The notes under the pieces are model-generated. The model worked only from the letters and a program-made list of their open reading frames with translations. It made no database searches and had not been told where the DNA came from. The position numbers and the translations under genes were made by a program. Source: Oncomelania hupensis (taxonomy: Eukaryota > Mollusca > Gastropoda > Littorinimorpha > Pomatiopsidae). Taken from it: a DNA stretch of 64,000 nt. The stretch spans positions 34,108,742 through 34,172,741 of the forward strand of contig CM072523.1 of NCBI GenBank assembly GCA_036898135.1. Reading direction: 5' to 3'. Shown here one piece after another: positions 11,618-22,675 of this stretch; the stretch's first letter is position 1, and each line of letters begins with the position of its first letter.

Positions 11618-12602
11618 TGTAGTAGATGACCTAATATCTACCAAAATGATAATGTATATGGGAGTTAACCGCAGCCTTTTGTATTTTATAGTTGGCAAGA
11701 GTTATGTTTCTTGGATATTCCTCTCGCTCTATAATTTTGGTTTTAGCAACAATAAACGAGTTATTTTTGTATTGTTTATAATATTAAAATATTTGTTATT
11801 TTTATAAGAGTAGAAATGGTGCGGTAGGTTAATTATAATAATAGCTGTTTTTATGATTGTTTTGTTAACGTTTTGGGCACGCTTTAGAGACTTCATTTTC
11901 TTTTCTTGATGGCAATGGCAACTTAATCTGCAGATTCGTCCCTGCTCACAAAAAGGTAATTTTTGTGTTGTCTTTTATTGAGACATGCTGTATAATTATT
12001 GCATTTTATAGTTGAAGATACCAAATATGCACAAATAAAAGTTTTGATTGTGTATTTGACGGTATTTTTGCATAACTTGATGTTGAAAATGTTGATGTGC
12101 TGTGCTTAGAATCTAGCAGGTTCGTCATGTATTGTAACTGATGCCAGATTTTTGGTTGCATTTACAGGTTTCGCCTAAGCAGCGGGTTTCTTTTTTTTCT
12201 TCTTTGTTTTTGTTAGTTTTTGTTAGCTTTGGGTTGTTTTTGGGGTTTAGTCTTAGTGTTGGCTTAATTTGGTTTGGATTATTGTGGTATTTTTGAAGAC
12301 ACAGAAAGTAGGCCTAAAGATAGAAAACACAAGTTATTTTATTATTATATTAGTTTATGGATAAATGTTAATATTGTTTATTTTAAAGTAAGAAATCCCA
12401 GTGTACCACCCCTTTGCCCCTTCTCGACGACATAGAAATAAAAGAATTATCAATACAAGCTGTGGAAATTAATAATTTATTTCTTTCTCAAGTTTGTTTT
12501 GTTTATGATTTCTCTCTTCTTTTGTTCTATTGAGAGTTGTGGGTGTGTGGTCTTTCCTGTCTAAAATAATTCCAAATCTTTATAACCCATCACTCGGTTA
12601 CA
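11618..12602 (+). repeat. 3' LTR of element B (985 bp)
   Basis: Bounded by TGTAGTAGATG and CTCGGTTACA, with the purine tract directly upstream. The last 133 bp match the remnant 5' LTR. The left border is inferred from the TG next to the purine tract, not from an LTR-LTR alignment. Confidence 0.75.
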
Positions 12603-12878
12603 TAAATAAACATATACAATAAATAAATATATGCACAAATAACAATAATTGCACGATTCAATTTAAAGAAAAAGATTACGACAATAATTGTATGATTCGA
12701 TAAAGAGGAACGTATACATTGATACATTGCCGCAAGCTATAGCCAGACCTTAACGAACCGCCGGCCCCCTCTCTTACGATTTTGTTGTACATTTTAGAAA
12801 TACATGACAGTTGTCCCTCACGCTACTTTTAACTACATTTGCTCGCTACATAAGTATTTTATGCCTAACGAAAATTAC
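12603..12878. repeat. Dispersed repeat also found at about 59400-59530
   Basis: A roughly 130-bp stretch containing AACAATAATTGCACGATTCA and GTATGATTCGATAAAGAGGA recurs near 59440-59530, in the same orientation with about 10% differences. No gene is seen. The class of repeat is unknown. Confidence 0.6.
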
Positions 12879-13585
12879 ACCCCTTGGGGTCATGAGCAAT
12901 CTTGCCACTGTAGATTGTTCAAACCTATAAAGGGAAAAGTGAAAGCCACAGTTGAAAACCTGTCTTTCCTTTATAGGCAAGACAGATTCACTGCGGCAAC
13001 AGTTCCCCCGTTGGAGTGCCGGGGGTTTTCAGTATAAATAGTATCCCCACTTTATGGAAATTTAGTGCTTTAAATTCCCACTGTCGCTGTCTTCCTCATT
13101 TACTCTTTCCCATTCCTGCTCTGTCCTTCACTCTGCTATACTATCTTCTTCTTCGCTAGATCAATGACCTACCTTTTTTCTTGAAAACTCTTCCTGGACA
13201 AGACTCCTTGTTTGTGTATGAGGTCTGTTGGATCAGCTTGGGAGTGTTGGACGCTTTCTGCCGGGTGGTCACTAGGGCTTCCTATGATTGTACTATTTAA
13301 TAGCACTATAGGCATTTTATATGTATGTGTTTTGTTGATGATTTATAATGATGTTTGTATTCTATTTTGTTTTTGTAACCGGGGGTTCGCGTAGTTGAGG
13401 TCAACCCTCAGCCGTCCCCCGCGTGGGATGTCTTTATTGTAAAGTGACTGGCCGGTGGAGGGCATTCAATTTTCCCACTGGGGTTGTTTCAGCAGATCTT
13501 TTATGCAGATCGGGGGTTGTCCGGTCCTGATTTGGCTCGGAAGAGTCCGCTGGACCTAAAGCAACAATAAATCAATCAATCAATC
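12879..13585 (+). mobile_element. 0.7-kb retroposon, family R, full-length copy 1
   Basis: Runs from ACCCCTTGGGGTCATGAGC to an (AATC)n tail. It is flanked on both sides by the 12-bp direct repeat AACGAAAATTAC (12867-12878 and 13586-13597), a target-site duplication. It is near-identical to 28115-28832. It encodes no long protein. The tail, variable 5' truncation in other copies and duplication length point to LINE-driven insertion, so it is a SINE-like or LINE-derived non-autonomous element. Confidence 0.9.
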
Positions 13586-13814
13586 AACGAAAATTACTGC
13601 TGAAACTTAATGTATTTTAAAAACTCATCCACTATTTATATACGAGACAGCCCAAACAAACGAGAATACATTTAAAACCTTATACAAACCTGTCACAATG
13701 TGAGGGTATTCATACCTCCTAAGTGTAAATAAAAACTTTTTTTTACAAAACAACATGCCAAAATACTACAATATACAAGGTAACCCGTGGGTTCGGGCAC
13801 TGATTAGAATAGAC

Positions 13815-14210
13815 CCAACGTTTCCCGACGTGTCGTAAGAGGCGAATAACAGGGGTGATGTCAGCACGGCATCACTGGGAGAAAGTCTTCTACACAGAAG
13901 TCACCGGCCAGAACGGAGGAACCTCATGTTACCACAGGTTCAATGACCACGTGCTCGGGGCCAAGGCGAGCCGCACTGAATTCGTGGATATCGGCTGTGG
14001 CCCATTTACTCCATACCGAATCGGTCGTCGCCCGGGCCAATCCCTCAAAACAGTGCATAGCTTCAAATATTTAGGAGTCATTGTATCAGACAAAGGGTCC
14101 CGACAGGAAGTCCTCTCCAGGACAGCACAAACTACTGCTGCCCTGGCGAGGTTGAAGCCAATTTGGAAAGACAGGACCATCAGTCTACATTCCAAGGTAA
14201 GACTGAAGTA
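13815..14210 (+). mobile_element. Internally deleted RTE LINE copy
   Basis: 13855-14035 matches the 5' part of the full-length RTE element (38119-38350, with a small deletion). At about 14036 it jumps to sequence equivalent to about 40917 and runs to the equivalent of about 41090. More than 2.5 kb, including most of the endonuclease and RT, is missing. The encoded fragment includes the conserved VHSFKYLGVIVSDKGSR. Its right side is cut by the LTR at 14211. Confidence 0.85.
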
Positions 14211-14607
14211 TGTTCATTTACCTGTTTGACAAAGTCAGGCTCGTGGCTACTTGATTGAATTCTAAGATTCTCAAGTCCTGCTTCCTGGTCTATTCAGTGG
14301 AGATATTGCTCTACTCAGGTGTAGCTGTGTACCCTGTGGTGTCTTACTCTCAACTGACCTAATACCTGGTTTGGACTGAATCAGCCAGAACTGGATCTAG
14401 CCGCTCAGCCTGAGTCCTGATTGGATAAAACGTCCGATCCACGCACACAGTGTTGACGTCATTACACTGTTTGCGTCAAGCTCGCGGTGTGTGTACATCC
14501 GTATACTGTAATCGTCTGCTGTGTAATACACTAACTTTCTAAGGTTACAATGACTAAACAAGGCTAAATAGTAAAGTAAGCAGGGTAAAACTAGTCCGTC
14601 TGTCACA
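14211..14607. mobile_element. Solo LTR, family B, copy 2
   Basis: Homologous to 1300-1690 over its whole length, with TGTTCATTTACC and TCTGTCACA termini. It lies inside the truncated RTE copy. I see no convincing target-site duplication. Confidence 0.7.
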
Positions 14608-14751
14608 ATATAGAAAGAGATGGAGATCGAAATATAAATAAAGATATTGACTAATTCGAAACGTAAATCTAGTTGTGCACACGGAAATTCATTTATTTAC
14701 AAAAATATGCTTCGATTGATTTTAACATAATAATTAGGGTACGTAATAATT

Positions 14752-14754
<3 letters not shown>

Positions 14755-14817
<63 letters not shown>
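14755..14817. repeat. (CT)n microsatellite
   Basis: About 62 bp of pure CT repeat. An arginine/glutamate frame on the minus strand is an artefact of it. Confidence 0.95.
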
Positions 14818-14820
<3 letters not shown>

Positions 14821-15592
14821 TTTAAAAAAAGGTGAACAAGGCAACTTTCTGTGATCACAAATGAAACCATCCTGCAATCAACCCTATATATTTCATTCAA
14901 ATTAACAATACATTCAGTGAGTCTTGTGACAAAATAAAGGGTTGGCATCTGTATTTTATATTAGAATATTCTGCCACAACCTAATTTAATTATAACAGGA
15001 TACGAAGTTGAGGAATTACAGACACAGTTTGGTGGACAGAAAATAGCAAGCCGCTGAAATTTTACTTTTCTCATACTGTCTTACAATCTTTTTTTTTTTT
15101 TTTTTTTATAGTAGGCTTGGAGTTAACAATTGCAGAGAACATGACAATTGTGAGCTAATTAGTGCGGCAAATCAAGTTGGGTTACTTAACAAACATAACA
15201 TTAATCACGTTTATACCAAGACTTTGCAGTGCACCAGAATCGTTTTAAATGTAGATCTAGACAGAGGATGACACATGACAGCAAACGGCCAGAGGGCACC
15301 CCTTGTTAGTTCTACTGTGGCTTAATTGACACTGACAATGACAGTAGTGAGTAGGCGTACTTTTTATTGATACTGAACTAAGTTCAAGTTAATTATCACT
15401 AAGTACTAACCCTACACACAACCTTTATTAATTCCTTGGGCTAATCCAAACCGTTTCTTACACGAAACATCACCTTAGTTCCAATCAGTCTTGTATCATT
15501 GACAACCATTCATTGACCGGTCTTGGTCATCATAATTCATTCATATCATTCTTGTCTGTCAGAATAGATCTACAATTTCTTCAAGAACTTGC

Positions 15593-15750
15593 CGTTCTTC
15601 TTCCTTTGGGAAACGAAAAAAACTCTTCCTCTTGCATGCAGCCTTTAATCGTGCGTTTGTGCAGTTCAAAGCTGCACAGTGGTCACCGTAACTGCTCCTG
15701 CGATTTGTTTCCCCCCTCTCCATCAGATCTTCGCTCTGTGAAGCAGCCAT
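15593..15750 (-). CDS. THAP-type zinc-finger first exon
   Basis: From the Met at 15750 the minus strand encodes a short N-terminus and then CAALNCTNARLKAACK and KSFFRFPKEEER. This is the start of a THAP domain (C-x4-C pair and the F-FP motif). The frame leaves the domain exactly at CG|GCAAGT (15593/15592), a GC-type splice donor within the Arg codon. The second THAP exon at 46121 ends at the same codon and phase. THAP domains bind DNA in host regulators and in P-element transposases. The exon with the partner Cys-His pair and Trp was not found. RT-like residues upstream of the Met (ETGILPDVWKH) are a separate LINE fragment. Confidence 0.6.
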
Positions 15751-15937
15751 TTTCACACATGTCACAATCAAGTGGCATAACTCTTGGCGCGTCATCACAC
15801 CAAAGGCGTCACTGCTCGGTCTAAATATTCCTGGTCTATGTTTCCATACATCAGGCAAAATCCCAGTTTCCCAGCATTTTTTAATTATACTATGCAAAAA
15901 GTGCATCCACCTTAAACTTTGAAACTTTGAAACTTTT

Positions 15938-17560
15938 TTTATTAGGGATAAAGATTTTAGACTAATGATACAGTCTAATCTTCCAATCTGTCCCTTAAGA
16001 AATTAACATAATAATAATTAACCTTTAACTTTAACTTGGAAATCACATCACTCACAAACACACATGCACACACAATCACACTAACATCTTCATCATTATC
16101 TTTAAAAAATTTTAGGCAACTACCCTTTTCCCCATATCCTTCACCCTTAAGGGAAGATGAGATAACAAAGTGTATGATAACCCATCAATTCCTACAGCAG
16201 AGTTTTTCTTTCCAAGACAGAAATAGCATCTTCAACTTCAGAAAATAAAATTTCAGAATTTATAAATAGACTATTATCAGGCAAAGGGTTATTAAATTCT
16301 TCTGTTTGTTCAGCTTTATTTCTTTCATTTAATATACTTGTGGCAACTCTTTGGAAGTACTTGTTTTTGAAAACAATTTAGCTAATTCCTCTGCCTTATC
16401 ACTAGGAGATGCACATTCCTTACCTATTATTTTAAGAGGACAATTTGGGAGCTGGACACTTTTTTTTCATTTCAGTTACTTTTTTCCATGTTTTCCTTGC
16501 ATCGTGCGATGTTTTAATTTCTTTTGTACTAAAGTTTAACCAAAATTGTTTTTTACAAGACCAGTAACTTTGTTACAATTAAGTTTTGTACATTTCATCT
16601 CTTTAAATGTAATTTCATTTTATTTTTAACCATTTTTTGTAGGCAATCTTCTTTTCTTAACTGCTACTTCACAATTTTCAGTCCACCAAATGTTCCCCTT
16701 ATGGTTAGTCTTACATGTAGTTCTTTTCTTTGGACTAGAATTACTTTATGCTTCATGAATTAAATTAGCAAAAGTTGCATAGACATTATTGATGTCGTCA
16801 CATTTCATAAAGTCAGTTTCATATTTCAAAAGATTATATTGAAATAAATCCCAGTTAGCACGTCCATAGATATACTTTGCTACTGTATCAATTTCTAACT
16901 GTATGTCTACTGTTTCATTAAATAATAATATTAAAGGAAAGTGATCACTACCAAGTGTATCAGTTTCAATGTCCCAAGTACAATCAATAGCAATGTTGGA
17001 CGAAACTAATGTCAAATAAATTGCTGAAGGACGATGTACAGAAGCGTCAGGGACACGAGTTATTCTTCCATCATTCATAATTATTAGAGAAGAATCCAAA
17101 CTATTGTCCATTAATCAATAATTCGAAACACCCGCATAATCATTATCCCATAATGAAGAGTGAGCATTAAAGTCTCCAGTTATTATCCATTTCTCAGATC
17201 CATCAATGTTTCGAAGCCAGTCACTATTAAAATTATTTGGACCTTTTGGATAGTAAACGGACATCACATTAAACAAATATAAGAGTTAACTTTCAACTTG
17301 ATAGCAGATGAAAACACATCAATCAAATTTTGTCCAACTGGCGAAGTAATAATGTTATAATCCAAATCATTTCTGCCGTATATAGCTGTGTTGATTTTAC
17401 TGGACGACAGTTCTGACACAGGAGGATAATAATATCCGTGAAGTTTGGGCAACTTCCCTCTTACAACGTTCAAAGATTGTAAGCATAACACATGAGGACT
17501 ATGATCTTATTGTATGTTCGTAGCAAGCGACCTACAATTCCATTGAAAAATATAAAGCTT
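15938..17560 (-). pseudogene. Decayed Jockey/CR1-like LINE with endonuclease
   Basis: Minus-strand frames broken by stops show an apurinic-type endonuclease: FQWNCRSL near 17550, ITGDFNAHSSLWD near 17190 and GSDHFPLILLF near 16950. A region with WWTENCEVAVKKR follows near 16690. The catalytic RT is missing. The 3' untranslated part ends near 15938 in A-rich sequence and is shared, in opposite orientation, with 18053-18262. The endonuclease would nick target DNA for reverse transcription. The copy is inactive. Confidence 0.75.
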
Positions 17561-17574
17561 TTCTTTATTCATAC

Positions 17575-17576
<2 letters not shown>

Positions 17577-17613
<37 letters not shown>
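17577..17613. repeat. (TC)n microsatellite
   Basis: A pure TC run followed by TA-rich sequence. Confidence 0.9.
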
Positions 17614-17616
<3 letters not shown>

Positions 17617-17929
17617 ATATATTATAATTTAATATATATAATATATAGTTATATATATAATCTTGATATATTTTTTACTAAGCCAGGTGTTGGGCATAGA
17701 CTTTATAATTATAAACTACCCCTCCCTCGCATTGATTTATACAAAAATAGCCTATCATTTAATGGAGCTGCTGTATGGAACTCTCTTCCTCTGGAGTGTA
17801 AACATTGCACCACAATATTTTCTTTCAAAAATAACCTATGCAAACATCTGCAAAATTAATTATAAAACTGATATTTTTTTATATGATAACACAGTTTTTC
17901 ATGACATTGTAGTATGATAGTAATAGTAT

Positions 17930-18040
17930 AATGATGATGATAATAATAATATTAATAATAATAATTATTATTATTATTGTTATTATTATTGTTATTATCA
18001 TTGTTGTTATTATTATTGTTATTTGTATTATTATTATGAG
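17930..18040. repeat. Degenerate ATT/AAT microsatellite
   Basis: Interrupted trinucleotide repeat of A and T with occasional G. Frames of repeated isoleucine arise from it. Confidence 0.85.
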
Positions 18041-18052
18041 GGTGAGAGATAG

Positions 18053-18262
18053 GAAGGGGGGTGGTTGACTAACATTGTTTAAAGATAATGATGAAGATGT
18101 TGGTGTGATTGTGGGTGCATGTGTGTGAGTGCATGTGTGTGTGATTTCTATGATTTCCAAGTTAATGTTAAAGGTTATTTACTATGTTAATTTGTTAAGG
18201 GACAGATTGGAAGATTAGACTTCTTATTAGTCTAAAATCTTTATCCCTAATAAAAAAAAGTT
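18053..18262 (+). mobile_element. 3' end of the Jockey/CR1-like LINE, plus orientation
   Basis: Sequence from GGTTGACTAACATTGTTT through AAGGGACAGATTGGAAGATT to CTTTATCCCTAATAAAAAAA matches the reverse complement of about 15938-16110. The two copies form an inverted pair. Confidence 0.75.
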
Positions 18263-18284
18263 TCAACAAAACAAAAAAAAAGTT

Positions 18285-18326
<42 letters not shown>
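18285..18326. repeat. (TC)n microsatellite
   Basis: TC run with one TTT interruption. A/T-rich low-complexity sequence follows at 18500-18610. Confidence 0.9.
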
Positions 18327-18329
<3 letters not shown>

Positions 18330-18632
18330 GTAAAAGGAAAAATAATATAATGAAAAGTTATTGCAAGAAACCTATATGATTACACAACCAGAAAACTTAT
18401 GAGAATCACAAGTTATGTTGAAGTAATTATTAAAACAATTCTACAGAGAAGACATGGTGATGAAATTGTCATTAATATAACACGAGATATTTTGATATTT
18501 TATATTTAAAAAAAAAAAATAAAATAAAAAAAAAATAAAAATTAAAAAAATACAATTAAAAAATAAATTAATTAATTAATTAATTAATTTAACAAAATAA
18601 AAATTAAACATTATACTGTCACAACTGAACAT

Positions 18633-19763
18633 TCATCGCCATGTTCCAGAGCCTATCCTCTGCCCTCGCCAGTCCCACCAGTCTTGCCTGAAAACATGAC
18701 TACGAACGGGTCGTCGAGGGCTTTGCCAAAACAACGAATGAATGTGTCGTCCTAGGTTCCTGGCCAGAGCAGCGGATCCCCTCTGACTCGGATGGATGCC
18801 GTCTCGGCTTCTAAGCGAAGGATCTAGCAGATGATCATGACTGATGAATGTTATAAATCGGTCTTTCATTTCTATCACTTCTTTGAACAAAACTGCATTG
18901 AACAGATCGCGTTTTGCCAACAACTCTGGGTCCTTTACTGGGGCAATTCTGCTTACCACTACCCGGGTCTTGGGGCGCTGCTGTCGTAGAGCTCGGATGG
19001 CGCTGAGGATGGAAATGGCAGCCTTCAAAGGATCCTGATGTTGTCTCAGGTTGTTGATGCCACAGTGGATGATGACGGACTCCACATTCTCCTCCATCTT
19101 CTGCACTTCATTTTCTACGTCTTCGCATTTTGGGGTCTTAATTTTGCGGACGTATACTTGGTGAGCTTTTCCTAGTCTCGCGGCATCAATCCCATTCATG
19201 ATAGAGTCGTGGAAAAGCACTACACCTGGAAGCCTTCTTTGGCGGTCACCATGTTTTAAATTGACGTCACCAGTAGATGATGTCGTTTTTGTATTCTGTT
19301 TTGACGTCATCTGGTTCTTGTCTTGACTTTTGTTTTCATGATTTTTGGAATTGCTTGCCCCGATAGATTGAAGGGCAAACATCTTTCGAGCCGTCGGGTA
19401 TTTTTCAGGCTGCTGGGGTTGCTCATTGCGGGCCCGCATCGAGTCGCGACTGATCAGTTCTTTGATCAGCTCTGATTGTTCTTGCACGGTCTTCACTAGA
19501 GAGTCAATGCGTTTAACGAGGTCGTCAATCATAGCTTGAAACTCGGGATTGATAGCCGTACTCACTCGGTTCATTAACATAGGCAGGGGAACAGAAGGAT
19601 GCGAGTCGTCCTTGACGATAACAGAAGCAGCGGTGGTTTTGCTGATGGACTCTTCATCCTCACTTCCCGGCCTTTCTTGTTGCTCTTGTTCCGTTTCTGA
19701 TATTACAATCCTTTTGCTGTGCGCTTCAGCTCGTTTCTTCTTGGCACTGGATCTTGTTGACAC
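18633..19763 (-). CDS. LINE ORF1-type protein with SGNH-esterase domain
   Basis: An intact 376-residue frame. The N-terminus is basic and acidic low-complexity. Residues about 75-110 form a predicted coiled coil (MIDDLVKRIDSLVKTVQEQ). From about 180 an SGNH-hydrolase fold is recognisable: block I VVLFHDSIMNGI (GDS reads HDS), block III IIHCGINNL and block V SRDGIHPSQRGSA with the catalytic D-x-x-H. Such esterases occur in ORF1 of CR1/L2-group LINEs and in many unannotated metazoan proteins. No ORF2 follows; AT-rich sequence does. Whether this is a retroelement remnant or a host gene is open. Confidence 0.7.
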   Translation of the reverse strand: MSTRSSAKKKRAEAHSKRIVISETEQEQQERPGSEDEESISKTTAASVIVKDDSHPSVPLPMLMNRVSTAINPEFQAMIDDLVKRIDSLVKTVQEQSELIKELISRDSMRARNEQPQQPEKYPTARKMFALQSIGASNSKNHENKSQDKNQMTSKQNTKTTSSTGDVNLKHGDRQRRLPGVVLFHDSIMNGIDAARLGKAHQVYVRKIKTPKCEDVENEVQKMEENVESVIIHCGINNLRQHQDPLKAAISILSAIRALRQQRPKTRVVVSRIAPVKDPELLAKRDLFNAVLFKEVIEMKDRFITFISHDHLLDPSLRSRDGIHPSQRGSAALARNLGRHIHSLFWQSPRRPVRSHVFRQDWWDWRGQRIGSGTWR

Positions 19764-19841
19764 CCCTATGTCTTCTCTGAAGAAGTTTTGTTCCTGCGTG
19801 GTTCAGCGGTTAAGCTATACCAATCGCCATCTTGGCGTAGG

Positions 19842-19843
<2 letters not shown>

Positions 19844-19911
<68 letters not shown>
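19844..19911. repeat. (GA)n microsatellite
   Basis: About 68 bp of pure GA repeat, upstream of the SGNH-domain frame on its own strand. Confidence 0.95.
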
Positions 19912-19914
<3 letters not shown>

Positions 19915-20038
19915 CTAATCGCAGCTGCAATACGTGGTCTGGTATTGTGACAAATAATTACATTACGTAGCTGTACATTACATTACATTACATTAAAATT
20001 AAAAGCGTAAGTAAAAGAAGAAACTAAATAGAACTTAC

Positions 20039-20396
20039 ACTCCACAACGATAAATGCAGTACATGTTTCTGATTTTGCTAGTTCACCCATAATGTGGCCA
20101 GTGTCCCCACATGTCGCTTGGTCAATGGTTAACCTAGTTGTCAAGTGATCCAAAGCTGCGTTATACGTCCTTTTTGTGATACTCCTCTCTGCTGGAAGTT
20201 CAATCCCATTGTGCAACAATCGCACTTTGTCAGGACAACCAAGCTTTTGTGTCCAGAGGAACGATATTGTCACTTGGCTCCCTTTTGCCACAACAACGTC
20301 AGACGCAGAACTGGGAGTGTTGTTGCAGGCACGACGTTGGGGAAGCCTACCGTTCACACCAACGCTAAATTCCACAAACTTGGCCATGGTCTTTAA
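20039..20396 (-). CDS. Receptor gene 3, extracellular Ig-like exon
   Basis: Acceptor GCACAG|TTAAAG and donor GGAGT|GTAAGT bound a 358-nt exon entering in phase 0 and leaving in phase 1. It encodes FVEFSVGVNGRLPQ, SQVTISFLWTQKLGC, KVRLLHNGIEL and LTTRLTIDQATCGDTG. This reads as an immunoglobulin-like strand pattern with cysteines. The preceding exon leaves in phase 0, so the two join without a shift. It should lie outside the cell in a type I receptor whose signal exon is at 22.4 kb. Downstream exons (transmembrane, tail) were not found in the window. The gene's next intron contains the SGNH LINE frame. Confidence 0.65.
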
Positions 20397-20465
20397 CTGT
20401 GCTATAATACCCATTATTGTGAAGATGAATTGTGTTGTTGTTGTTGTTGTTTTTGTTGTTGTTAC

Positions 20466-20676
20466 TATCATGCTACAGCTTTCCGTCAAAGATAAATCAT
20501 AGACTATTTTCGTGGAGCCCTTGCTGCAAGGGCACAGTGAATGTGCCGGATCCTGTTTCAAACGGCAGTCTCTATTGTCAACAGATCTGCACTGTTCTTG
20601 GGAGTCCTGTGCAATCTTCAAAGAAAGGCTACAAGAACTGGACCAGCACACATTTACGAAAGGTCCAACCTCACCC
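20466..20676 (-). CDS. Receptor gene 3, cysteine-rich extracellular exon
   Basis: Acceptor CTATAACAG|GGGTGAGG and donor ATGATA|GTAACA bound 211 nt. The frame encodes a cysteine-rich segment: FVNVCWSSSCSLSLK, EQCRSVDNRDCRLK and SLCPCSKGSTK. It enters with one leftover base (phase 2) and leaves in phase 0. The signal exon at 22.4 kb leaves in phase 1, so a further exon should lie between them (20.7-22.3 kb) or the gene is broken. Part of that gap is a solo LTR. No named domain is recognised. Confidence 0.55.
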
Positions 20677-21309
20677 CTGTTATAGGTAATCAATGTTTTA
20701 TAGACAGGCTCCCTACATATTTTGACGTTTTGGAAACTTTTGAAAACGAGTGTGGAATTGTCGTCATTACCTGCAAAGTAAAACGTTAACAAGAGAGTTA
20801 AATTCAATTATCACTGTTTGGCCTTAACAGCAAAGACTGTATATTCCTTTCTTTTTGAAAAGGGCAGGGTAGAACTAGAAGAGGCAGATTATAATTATGT
20901 TTATGTGTTTGGTCCATGTAAACAAAACCTGCTGCTGCTCCTCCTCCTCCTTCTTCCTCTCTCTTTCTCACGTTTATGGAACAACGAAGCTTAACGTCCT
21001 ATTGCACCAGCGTTAAGGACGATCACCACGTCGCCACCCTGACAACAATGATCATCATCATCATATCAAAATTGAGATCCCACGGATCACGTTTTTGCAC
21101 ATACATCAGACACAGTACACAAATAATTTGCCGAAATAAAATCTTGTGAAACATCCTACATACATAAGAACATTTTTAATACTCCTACTCTGTTCTGGCT
21201 AATATATAACCATTCAACAAACTTTAGAAATAAAAAGTTACATTCTTTTATTGCATTTTGTTATTGAAGTTATTGAGAAGAAGAGATTAGTAAATGCGCA
21301 TTGTGATAT

Positions 21310-21834
21310 TGTTACGATTGAGACGCGTACGATAGATCCGATTTTGTTTTGCAAAGTATGCAATGATTTTGCGCTGTTGCTAGAAGAAGCTTTATATAAT
21401 GTTGACAATTTTCGTCGATCGATATTGTTGAGAAATTGCTGGAAGTACTTGTTTATTATCGATCGAAGCTTCCAGCTTCCAGATATTACGAGTAACAGAT
21501 GCTTAAATCATGTAGATTTGTAAACATTATGTGACGTAAGACAGTGCATAGTGACGAGTTATATTTATGATTGGGTGTTATTGCGTCATGCTGGAATGTT
21601 CGAATTTGTTACCGCTTGCACTGTCTGGTTGTAGAGATGATCTATGTAGTAATTTTCGGAAAGCGATCGTGTATGCAGTTGCTGATGTTTGCTGAATAAA
21701 GTTGGAAAACTTTATACGACGACTACTGCCTTGTTGCTGAGTGAACAGGCTGCATGGATAAACGAATTCAAGTTACACATATCAATACTCAAACATCGGG
21801 GCTGAATCCACTATTTATAAAATAACGTGCAACA
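21310..21834 (+). mobile_element. Solo LTR, family C, copy 1
   Basis: Starts TGTTACGATTGAGAC and ends GTGCAACA. It shares GTATGCAGTTGCTGATGT, a GCTGAATAAA polyadenylation-like signal and CATCGGGGCTGAATC with 53978-54628 and, inverted, 36396-37026. Flanking bases GATAT and AATAT differ at one position, a possible 5-bp target duplication. It lies in an intron of receptor gene 3. Confidence 0.75.
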
Positions 21835-22293
21835 AATATATCAACAACCTTTTGTTTTTAACCTCTTATAATGAATGATAATTTAAATTATCCATTTATT
21901 TATTTACTTCTGACTTTAATTTTTAATTGACACTGAAACACTATATTACATGCCGCTTTTACCAGCCTTGTGTGCTTTTGTATTAAACTACAACAACATA
22001 TTATGACTTTATTAATCACTTAATCAAAGAATCAAAATAGACTTATTAATCTTGTAATAGAAAGAAATTCACAAATAATTTCTAATTCAAAATCCCTCAT
22101 GTAGTGTTTTTCCCTTTCTGAATCACTTTCTGTAGTTTAAAAACATAATGAACGACAGATTTGCAACACAAAAACACGGAATACTGAAGTCTCCCTCCAT
22201 CGAGTTTTTTTTCCCATCCTCCCACTCTTCTCTCTACCTGTTCATTTACTTATGTTAATTATTTATCACGTGGAATACAATCAACACTCTTAC

Positions 22294-22441
22294 AGCCAGA
22301 TTCAGCCAGGAAACCAGACCAGAATGGAATGACATGAACAGATGATGAATTCTCAGATGACACGGCAGAGCACAGACCACACCGAGTCAGGACCAACAAC
22401 GAGAACAGCACATGAGTGAAGGCGGACTCCATCATTGACAA
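22294..22441 (-). CDS. Receptor gene 3, signal-peptide exon
   Basis: 148 nt from Met to the donor GGCT|GTAAGA, leaving in phase 1. It encodes MSMMESAFTHVLFSLLVLTR followed by CGLCSAVSSE. This is a classic secretory signal with a hydrophobic core and a small-residue cleavage region (GLCS). The exon at 43843-43990 is the same length, phase and sequence class, and about 0.7 kb around the two is homologous. The open frame continues past the donor to a stop, but the donor is conserved in both copies. It routes the receptor to the cell surface. Confidence 0.75.
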
Positions 22442-22675
22442 TTTTGATTTTCCACGCTAGGGCACCAACAATAAATGTTGCCAGACTCCAGTAATTAAAG
22501 AAGTTATGGTCTAGACATTATATTCAGACCTCACCGCTACACTGGTCACAACTCACAACTACTGAAAACGCCAGTTTGTCCTTACCCAGTGACAGTGAGG
22601 CAATAATTATAACTCTTTAAAGAACACAATTGTCAAGGGGGCAGACACTGGTTGGATGAGACGGGGGATGAGAGC

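Larger units (their letters stand above)
4354..12602 (+). mobile_element. Ty3/gypsy LTR retrotransposon B, nearly complete
   Basis: In order there are a 133-bp 5' LTR remnant, a primer-binding-site-like stretch, a leader, a gag-protease frame, pol (RT, RNase H, integrase), a long 3' non-coding part, a purine tract and a 985-bp 3' LTR. The 133 bp at 4354-4486 match 12470-12602 with few differences. Coding is broken by at least two nonsense codons and several small indels, so the copy is inactive but young enough to read throughout. No env-like frame is seen. Confidence 0.9.

Noticed and set aside
12804..13037. 77-residue frame across the start of the family R retroposon
   Set aside because: It spans the insertion border and the target duplication, so it cannot be an ancestral gene.
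14697..14948. Arg-Glu-rich frame
   Set aside because: Encoded by the CT microsatellite; similar frames at 19.8, 45.2, 46.9 and 55 kb were rejected for the same reason.
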